5,594 bases of DNA from an uncultured Ruminococcus sp. (lineage in GTDB: Bacteria; Bacillota; Clostridia; Oscillospirales; Acutalibacteraceae), in contig CACXDE010000289.1 in the NCBI GenBank assembly GCA_902766305.1, positions 1 through 5,594 of the forward strand, given 5' to 3'. The position numbers were made by a program, and so were the translations under genes. Shown piece after piece: positions 1 to 4,265 of the stretch. The first letter of the stretch is position 1. Every line of letters starts with the position of its first letter. Below the pieces are notes generated by a model. The model saw only the letters and a list, made by a program, of their open reading frames with translations. It ran no database searches and had not been told where the DNA came from.

Positions 1-306
1 ACATTCGGCTTCAGCCGTGATGACTCTGGTAAGTTCCTTGAGGCTTATTATGATGCTAAGATCTTTGAGAATGATCCGTTTGCTAAACTCGATCAGGTTG
101 GTGTTGGTTCACTCATGAAGACAGCTCTTACACTTGGTAAGGCTACACGTCCGGAGCTTCACTGCGGTATCTGCGGTGAGCACGGCGGCGACCCGTCTTC
201 TGTTGAGTTCTGCCATAAGATCGGTCTGGACTATGTATCATGCTCACCGTTCAGAGTTCCGATTGCTCGTCTTGCTGCTGCTCAGGCTGCAATTAACGAA
301 GGCTGA
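1..306 (+). CDS. ppdK: Pyruvate, phosphate dikinase, C-terminal fragment (5' end outside window)
   Basis: This is the last 101 codons of pyruvate phosphate dikinase, open from base 1 in frame 1 and ending at TGA 304-306. The full enzyme is usually about 870-880 residues, so most of it lies to the left. It interconverts pyruvate, ATP and phosphate with phosphoenolpyruvate, AMP and pyrophosphate in the cytoplasm, and in many anaerobes serves glycolysis. The fragment belongs to the C-terminal PEP/pyruvate-binding barrel. It opens with [13 protein letters not shown], followed by [16 protein letters not shown], and then the active-site stretch [12 protein letters not shown], in which the Cys of GICGEH (residue 58 of the fragment, bases 172-174) matches the catalytic general acid/base cysteine (Cys831 in the Clostridium symbiosum enzyme). 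It ends with the typical [15 protein letters not shown]. No frameshift or missing key residue is visible. A hairpin terminator follows about 40 nt downstream, so it is not co-transcribed with the next gene by default. Confidence 0.97.
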   Translation, partial: TFGFSRDDSGKFLEAYYDAKIFENDPFAKLDQVGVGSLMKTALTLGKATRPELHCGICGEHGGDPSSVEFCHKIGLDYVSCSPFRVPIARLAAAQAAINEG

Positions 307-344
307 TTACCTGAACAAATAGACATAAATTAATCCCGAATTTC

Positions 345-378
345 AGGGCGGTCGCTGTTATCAGCGGCTGCCCTTTCT
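345..378 (+). terminator. Rho-independent terminator after ppdK
   Basis: A 12-bp stem (346-357 with 362-373, including two G-U pairs) closes on a TTAT loop, with one further A-T pair at 345/374. The tail is short (TTTCT), so termination may be incomplete. It lies 39 nt after the ppdK stop codon. Confidence 0.8.
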
Positions 379-444
379 GGACTTAAAGATACAAAAAATT
401 TTTTAAGCTTTGTTATTATTTACATAATTTTTAAAGGGTTTTTC

Positions 445-460
445 GTATAAATATTTATAC
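445..460. promoter_or_regulatory. 16-bp perfect palindrome, possible operator
   Basis: GTATAAATATTTATAC is identical to its own reverse complement. It lies 20 bp upstream of the -35 box of the next gene, a position suited to a dimeric regulator. The surrounding DNA is very AT-rich, so chance occurrence is possible. No regulator family is recognised from the sequence. Confidence 0.35.
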
Positions 461-479
461 ATCAATTTAGTATAATGTC

Positions 480-507
480 TTGACATATTAAAAAAATATG
501 ATAGAAT
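480..507 (+). promoter_or_regulatory. Sigma-A type promoter for the surface-protein gene
   Basis: A perfect -35 box TTGACA (480-485) and a -10 box TAGAAT (502-507, five of six consensus bases) are separated by 16 bp. Transcription would start near 513-516, giving a leader of about 80 nt before ATG 597. A TATAAT at 471-476 lacks a suitably spaced -35 and is not preferred. Confidence 0.75.
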
Positions 508-515
508 AGACGTAT

Positions 516-582
516 AGGGCTTTTTGAAGCTTTTGCCAATTTAAAAAGCAAAACTGTGTTTAAGAAGCCTGTATTTTTTTTT
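516..582 (+). promoter_or_regulatory. Structured 5' leader with terminator-like hairpin next to the RBS
   Basis: Bases 516-525 (AGGGCTTTTT) can pair with 562-570 (AAGAAGCCT) as nine base pairs with one bulged G and one G-U pair. An inner TTTTGC/GCAAAA stem (531-536 with 548-553) fits in the loop. The outer stem starts about where the transcript should begin, and two bases after it there are nine T residues (574-582) running straight into the GGAGG site. A mutually exclusive pairing, GCTTTTT 519-525 with AAAAAGC 543-549, would break the terminator-like form. The element could be an attenuator or translational switch. The stem is AT-rich and weak, and no known riboswitch class is recognised. 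Confidence 0.35.
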
Positions 583-596
583 GGAGGTATGAAGAA

Positions 597-2150
597 ATGA
601 AATCGCTAAGGAAATTTGCGGCGGTTGCTGTGTGTTCTGCGCTTATCATGAGCTTTGCCGGTATCAGTGCGTCAGCGTATTCGTATGAAGATGAGTACAT
701 CACTGCGGATATCGTTACCGACAAGGACACATATGAAGACAATGATAATATCACAGCAACCATGATAGTCACCAACAAAAGTCAGGCTGTTCTCAAGGAT
801 CTTGATATGGGTCTGATCGCTCCGGATGGATTTGTTGAAGTCAAGGATAAGGCTGACAATGTAGATCACTTGTCTTTTACGGAGTTCAATCCCGGTCAGG
901 TAGAACAGGTACGTGTTGAGTACGCAAAGGAAGTCAGCAAACAGGAAGAGAGCAGTAAGCCTGAGGAGAGCAGCAAGACAGAGGAAAGCAGCAAAACTTC
1001 GACTGCTTCTACAACTCCCACAACATCAACAACTTCTAAGACAACAACCACCACTACAACCACAACTACACCTACAACGACAACCACAACCACAGGTACT
1101 GTTGATTCACCCAAGACAGGTGAGGGTTCTATGGCAGTAGCAGTAGTATTTATTGCAGCTGTTGCACTTACACTTGCGGTTGTATGCTTCAAGAAGAAGA
1201 AGGGCAAGGAGATACTTTCTATCGCACTTTGTCTGAGCGTTGCAGGTTCCTTTGCTGCAATGTCAGGTCTTAAGGCTAACGCAGTGGATGATGATGATGA
1301 ACCTGCTGCTGATCCAGAACCGAAAACTACTACAACCAAGACTATTGAATATAAAGCAGATGATGTTAAGGACGGAGTAACATACAACGGTGAGGATTTG
1401 TTCATCCACGGCGAAGTAAAGTACAAGGTTGATGAAGAATTTATCAATATCTCAGGTAAGGTTTATGATGCAGATAATAATGCACTTTCAGATGTAAAAG
1501 TAACCGTACTCGATAAGGATAATAATGTTGTTGCAAGCACAGTATCTACAGCTGACGGCTATTCAGTTGACGTTCGTTTTGCTGAACCCAAGGATTATAC
1601 AGTAAGATATGAATACGATGATCTTGAGCCTGTTACGAAATCACTTATCGAAGTACAGGAAGACCGTTTAGTTAATGCTAAGTTTGTAGCTGCTGCACAG
1701 AAGGTTTATTCTCAGTATTTCTGGCTGGATCCTGCTATTCTTTCACAGTATAGTAGTACCCAGATGATAGATGAGTATGGCATTCGTCTTGACGTAAATG
1801 AGGATGCAATTGTAAAGAAGGTTGCGGCTTATATGTATAAGTCTGGCAACACATGGAACAGATCAATTGCATTTGTTGGAGAAAATGTTACAACAGCACG
1901 TTATATGCCTTATCTTGCATATAAAGATGAGATTTATTTTGATGCTACAAACGCAAGGATCAATGTATTCTCTCTCAAACAGGACAGCGATGGTATCTGG
2001 AGTAAGAACGGTTCATTTGATACAGCTATGGTAGATATTGAGGATGCAGACGGTAATTACCTTACTGTTCATCAGAAAGATATTGTCGGCAAAAACTGCA
2101 GAATATTTGATGATAAAGAAGAAATGAAAGCATGGCTCTTAGCTGACTGA
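597..2150 (+). CDS. Exported surface protein with Thr-rich linker, internal SPKTG sorting-type signal and second signal-like segment
   Basis: No gene name is recognised for this 517-residue protein. The ATG start is set by GGAGG at 583-587 with a 9-nt spacing. In order it shows: a signal peptide (about 1-27, AxA cleavage after ISASA); a beta-rich Ig-like or DUF11-like domain (about 30-110); three EESSKx repeats (117-134); a Ser/Thr linker with runs of ten and seven Thr (149-158, 160-166); SPKTG (171-175), a hydrophobic helix (178-198) and KKKKGK (199-204), together a cell-wall sorting-type signal. Instead of ending there, it continues with a second hydrophobic segment ending in AxA (206-229), an acidic stretch (DDDDE), a Thr/Lys segment, a carboxypeptidase-regulatory or SpaA-like beta-sandwich (about 284-364, with SGKVYDADNNALSDVKVTV) and an unrecognised C-terminal domain (365-517). 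It is probably surface-exposed. It has its own promoter, leader and terminator. The C-terminal role is unknown; a structural or adhesive role is a guess. Confidence 0.9.
   Translation: MKSLRKFAAVAVCSALIMSFAGISASAYSYEDEYITADIVTDKDTYEDNDNITATMIVTNKSQAVLKDLDMGLIAPDGFVEVKDKADNVDHLSFTEFNPGQVEQVRVEYAKEVSKQEESSKPEESSKTEESSKTSTASTTPTTSTTSKTTTTTTTTTTPTTTTTTTGTVDSPKTGEGSMAVAVVFIAAVALTLAVVCFKKKKGKEILSIALCLSVAGSFAAMSGLKANAVDDDDEPAADPEPKTTTTKTIEYKADDVKDGVTYNGEDLFIHGEVKYKVDEEFINISGKVYDADNNALSDVKVTVLDKDNNVVASTVSTADGYSVDVRFAEPKDYTVRYEYDDLEPVTKSLIEVQEDRLVNAKFVAAAQKVYSQYFWLDPAILSQYSSTQMIDEYGIRLDVNEDAIVKKVAAYMYKSGNTWNRSIAFVGENVTTARYMPYLAYKDEIYFDATNARINVFSLKQDSDGIWSKNGSFDTAMVDIEDADGNYLTVHQKDIVGKNCRIFDDKEEMKAWLLAD
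945..998 (+). repeat. Three tandem 18-bp units encoding EESSKx
   Basis: Units at 945-962, 963-980 and 981-998 encode EESSKP, EESSKT and EESSKT with synonymous differences (for example GAA/GAG, AGT/AGC and AAG/AAA). The repeat lies between the N-terminal Ig-like domain and the Thr-rich linker, and is probably a flexible spacer that can vary in copy number. Confidence 0.8.
1041..1094 (+). repeat. Poly-threonine codon tract (ACN repeats)
   Basis: Eighteen codons encode ten Thr, one Pro and seven Thr using mixed ACA, ACC, ACT and ACG codons. The codon mixture implies selection at protein level rather than recent slippage. Such linkers are typical of extracellular, often glycosylated stalks in ruminococcal surface proteins. 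Confidence 0.85.
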
Positions 2151-2179
2151 TCTTGTTTGTGTTACAAGTAAAAAAACAG

Positions 2180-2214
2180 ATGTCGTCCCGTATTAGTATG
2201 GGGCGGCATTTTTT
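2180..2214 (+). terminator. Rho-independent terminator after the surface-protein gene
   Basis: A 13-bp stem (2180-2192 with 2197-2209, including G-U pairs) closes on a TTAG loop and is followed by a T run reaching 2214. An A run at 2170-2176 on the 5' side would give some terminator activity on the opposite strand too. It begins 29 nt after the stop codon at 2150. Confidence 0.9.
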
Positions 2215-2252
2215 GTTAAAAATTTTAACATAATGTAACAGCCGGACGGGTA

Positions 2253-2281
2253 TTGTAATTTATTGATGAATAGTGTATAAT
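2253..2281 (+). promoter_or_regulatory. Promoter for the zinc-ribbon membrane protein gene
   Basis: TTGTAA (2253-2258, four of six consensus bases) and a perfect TATAAT (2276-2281) are separated by 17 bp. The start of transcription is expected near 2288, giving a leader of about 60 nt to GTG 2347. Confidence 0.7.
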
Positions 2282-2346
2282 AGTGTAAGTGATACAGGCA
2301 TGGCTTTTGCAGTTTTTAGTTCAGCATATTGAATGGAGGTGATACT

Positions 2347-3288
2347 GTGACAGAAGGAGAGTTTCAGGAATTTTTGATCACCGTCGGATACAGATATAAT
2401 GCTAAGACAAAAACAGGTTTTAATACATTTGAAGGCTTTCATGCAATGATAGGATTCTTTGCTTCTGAAAACAGGTATACATTTTCCATGGGTGCTGTGA
2501 CGGAAAATTTGCCGGAAGTACTTGATAAGCTTAAAGCCTTTGGCAGTGAAAACAAGGATCATATTACCAGGATTTTCTATAAAGACAGACAAATAAGGAT
2601 GAATATAAAGATGTCTGTCGATTCTGATATTGATCGTGAGCGTCTGAAAAATATAGCAAGATTCGCTACTGAATTGTGTAAAAGCGAGCTTATCACTCCT
2701 GTTTGCAGGACTTGCGGAAAAAACAGGAAAACAGGCGTTTACATTGTCGGAACTGATCTTACTGTTTTGTGCGATACGTGCCTTAAACGCAGACAGAGAC
2801 AGTATGACCGCAGAAGGGATATGTTTATAAAAAAGAAACAGAATATGCCCCTCGGGATAGCCGGCGCAGTTTTTGGCGGAATGCTTGGAATGTCGATATA
2901 TGTTCTGCTGTATCAGCTCATCAGCTTATGGGGGATCTGGGCAGGAATTATAGTGATATGCGTTTTCAGCGGTTTTGTTGTTACAGGAAAAAGGGCTACA
3001 AGATTAAGTGCCGTTATATGTGAGGTTATGGCATTTTTTGCATTTGTGATGGCTGAATACGCCGCTATGGTAGCAGGTATGGCTATAGAAATAGAACGTC
3101 AGGGCGGAGGTATAGCTTTGACGGAGTCGATAGAAACAACGAATACTATTTTGTCTTCTGCTGAAAACATAAGCGAACTTTTAACGGAGATCCTTGTGGG
3201 CAGTGTAGTAATGGTGATAATTGGTGTGATATATTTTCTGAAAAGAAAGTTTACACGTCCGCTGAAAATATCGAAAAATCTATTATAA
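2347..3288 (+). CDS. Membrane protein with four-cysteine zinc ribbon, function unknown
   Basis: This is a 313-residue protein of no family I recognise. The preferred start is GTG 2347 because GGAGGTGAT (2335-2343) is a near-perfect Shine-Dalgarno site 7 nt before it. An in-frame TTG at 2329 lies upstream of that site and would place the site inside the gene. The N-terminal half (1-115) is soluble with mixed alpha/beta character. Cys120, Cys123, Cys142 and Cys145 (CRTCG and CDTCL) form a CxxC-x18-CxxC zinc ribbon, followed by a very basic stretch (KRRQRQYDRRR, 147-157). Hydrophobic segments follow at about 168-188, 192-213, 219-247 and 284-298, and the protein ends with a basic tail. The basic segment should hold the soluble half in the cytoplasm. 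The gene is monocistronic between its own promoter and terminator, so context gives no pathway. Nucleic-acid or protein binding by the ribbon is possible but unproven. Confidence 0.85.
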   Translation: MTEGEFQEFLITVGYRYNAKTKTGFNTFEGFHAMIGFFASENRYTFSMGAVTENLPEVLDKLKAFGSENKDHITRIFYKDRQIRMNIKMSVDSDIDRERLKNIARFATELCKSELITPVCRTCGKNRKTGVYIVGTDLTVLCDTCLKRRQRQYDRRRDMFIKKKQNMPLGIAGAVFGGMLGMSIYVLLYQLISLWGIWAGIIVICVFSGFVVTGKRATRLSAVICEVMAFFAFVMAEYAAMVAGMAIEIERQGGGIALTESIETTNTILSSAENISELLTEILVGSVVMVIIGVIYFLKRKFTRPLKISKNLL

Positions 3289-3289
3289 T

Positions 3290-3447
3290 AATAAAAGAAA
3301 CAGACCGGCTGTTTGAATATCAACCGATCTGTTTTTTTAAATTATATCATAAAACAACAAGGAAGCATACCTCCCCTTGATATGCTCCCGAATAAAAGAA
3401 AGAGAAATCGTTCCACTCCGCAAGAACGAATTATTGTTTGTTTTCAT
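3290..3447 (-). ncRNA. Candidate leftward small RNA with GGA-loop hairpins
   Basis: On the minus strand a perfect -10 TATAAT (plus-strand 3454-3459) would start a transcript near 3447 that could end at the bidirectional hairpin 3298-3334, giving an RNA of roughly 155 nt. It would carry two hairpins: UCGUUC/GAACGA with loop UUGCGGAGUG (3408-3429), and AGCAUA/UAUGCU with loop UCAAGGGGAGG plus two flanking G-C pairs (3361-3389). Both loops expose GGA. Read rightwards, the same loops are C-rich (CCTCC, ACTCC) and resemble anti-Shine-Dalgarno sequence. No good -35 is seen at 16-18 bp from the -10, no known RNA family is recognised, and the strand is uncertain. Confidence 0.3.
3298..3338 (+). terminator. 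Terminator after the zinc-ribbon gene, possibly bidirectional
   Basis: AAACAGA (3298-3304) pairs with TCTGTTT (3328-3334). After one C/A mismatch, CGG (3306-3308) pairs with CCG (3324-3326), and seven T residues (3332-3338) follow. It starts 10 nt after the stop codon. Read from the other strand, the hairpin is followed by a looser U-rich run (TTTCTTTTATT), so it could also end a leftward transcript. Confidence 0.85.
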
Positions 3448-3502
3448 GACTATATTATATACCTTTTGATTGTTAAATTGATGTATTATTAATTATGAAA
3501 AA

Positions 3503-3520
3503 GTAAACAATTTGTAAACA
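3503..3520. promoter_or_regulatory. Direct repeat GTAAACA with 11-bp period, possible OmpR-family binding site
   Basis: GTAAACA occurs at 3503-3509 and again at 3514-3520, separated by ATTT, so the copies lie on the same DNA face one helical turn apart. OmpR/PhoB/PhoP-type winged-helix regulators bind tandem half-sites with about this period, and the next gene encodes such a regulator, so autoregulation is possible. The second copy could also act as a weak -35 (TAAACA 3515-3520) for TATTAT at 3538-3543 with a 17-bp spacer. Confidence 0.35.
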
Positions 3521-3595
3521 CGCAGAAAAAATAATTCTATTATAAACATTAAACCTTTAATTTTTTAAATAATAAATTTATAAAATATATACTTT

Positions 3596-3626
3596 TTGTT
3601 TATTTGTATATGCAGGTGCTTATGAT
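3596..3626 (+). promoter_or_regulatory. Weak candidate promoter for the regulator-kinase operon
   Basis: TTGTTT (3596-3601) and TATGAT (3621-3626, five of six consensus bases) are separated by 19 bp, longer than the optimum. The start of transcription would be near 3633, about 33 nt before TTG 3666. The imperfect spacing would fit activator dependence or low expression. The alternative at 3515-3543 gives a leader of more than 100 nt. Confidence 0.35.
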
Positions 3627-3665
3627 AGTATTTTTACAGACAAAATCAGAAGGACGGTGAATAAA

Positions 3666-4265
3666 TTGAAAATACTTATAGCGGATCCGGACAGAGATTT
3701 TTTGCAGACTTTCAGTCAGTATTTTATGCTTGAAGGAAGTGAAGTACAAACAGCTTTTGACGGGACTCAGGTCATCAGAAAGGTAGTGGAAATGGCTCCT
3801 GATCTGGTAATATTAGGCTATGATATTCCAAGAGTAGGAGCTGTGGAGCTTATCAGACAGCTTAACGAAAAAAATATACCGGTAATAGCTTTGCTGAGGG
3901 AAAAGGTAAATTCTGATCATTTGCTTCACAGGGAGCTTCCTCAGGCTTATATATCCTTTCCATTTTTTCCAAAGGAATTGACAGATCTTTCGCATGAGGT
4001 AATGGAGAAGGTAGGATCAAAAGAAAAGGCATCGTTTGATGATCTTGAACTGGATATACATAAGTTTATGATAAACGGAAAAGCAAAGGTTACGATCGGC
4101 GAGATGAATATTTTTCTTACACTTTCCAAAGGAGAGCATCTTGAACCAAAGAACGCAGGCACATATATCAATTCCCTGAATAATAAGTTTGCAGTTCTTG
4201 GAAGCAAGGTTCGTATAAAATATGTCATGAAAAAAGGATACGGGATGGTGACAGTTTATGAATAA
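3666..4265 (+). CDS. OmpR-type response regulator with degenerate (pseudo-)receiver and shortened winged-helix domain
   Basis: This is a 199-residue protein starting at TTG 3666. That start gives the usual MKILIAD opening and sits 5-11 nt after AAGGACGGTGA (3650-3660). GTG 3657 would leave only 2 nt after AGGA. Residues 1-118 have the receiver fold pattern (AFDG, then PDLVIL, VIAL, FPF). Aligned to canonical receivers, the phosphoacceptor Asp is Gly51 (VILGYDIP instead of VILDxxxP), the second acidic residue is Pro8 (ADPD for VDDD), the Thr/Ser is Leu77 and the Lys is Phe98. Residues about 127-199 resemble the OmpR-type winged helix: a TYINSLNNKF stretch fits the recognition helix and KKGYGM fits the C-terminal wing, but the region of the middle helix is about 20 residues short. 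It is probably a DNA-binding regulator controlled without aspartyl phosphorylation. It overlaps the kinase gene by 8 nt. D53, two residues on, is a non-standard alternative acceptor. Confidence 0.85.
   Translation: MKILIADPDRDFLQTFSQYFMLEGSEVQTAFDGTQVIRKVVEMAPDLVILGYDIPRVGAVELIRQLNEKNIPVIALLREKVNSDHLLHRELPQAYISFPFFPKELTDLSHEVMEKVGSKEKASFDDLELDIHKFMINGKAKVTIGEMNIFLTLSKGEHLEPKNAGTYINSLNNKFAVLGSKVRIKYVMKKGYGMVTVYE

Larger units (their letters stand above)
3289..3665. other. Gene-poor 377-bp intergenic region
   Basis: No convincing protein gene is present. The region holds the terminator of the upstream gene, two short hairpins (3361-3389 and 3408-3429), a perfect leftward TATAAT (3454-3459), a GTAAACA direct repeat (3503-3520), very AT-rich DNA (about 3525-3595) and a weak promoter for the downstream operon. 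The size and density of small inverted repeats are larger than needed for one promoter, which is why a small RNA is considered. Confidence 0.6.

Noticed and set aside
134..322. Plus-strand ORF in another frame over the end of ppdK
   Set aside because: It overlaps the clearly conserved ppdK frame and has no ribosome site or recognisable sequence.
393..404. A6T6 palindrome after the ppdK terminator
   Set aside because: It is a simple A/T tract in AT-rich DNA; it may bend DNA but gives no specific functional call.
589..600. Three-codon ORF ATG AAG AAA TGA overlapping the surface-protein start
   Set aside because: Its ATG lies only one base after GGAGGT, too close for initiation, so it is unlikely to be a leader peptide.
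1206..1212. Internal AAGGAGA that might start a separate C-terminal protein after the sorting-type signal
   Set aside because: No in-frame ATG, GTG or TTG lies at a workable distance downstream, so separate translation of the C-terminal half is not supported.
896..1447. Long minus-strand open frame (183 codons) rich in Val and Ser
   Set aside because: It is the antisense of the poly-Thr and Ser/Glu/Lys repeat region; low-complexity composition keeps the frame open, and no ribosome site or promoter is seen.
3337..3447. 36-codon minus-strand ORF starting MKTNNNSFLRSG
   Set aside because: The ATG falls at the predicted transcription start with no Shine-Dalgarno site, and the peptide has no recognisable feature; a non-coding RNA explains the hairpins better.
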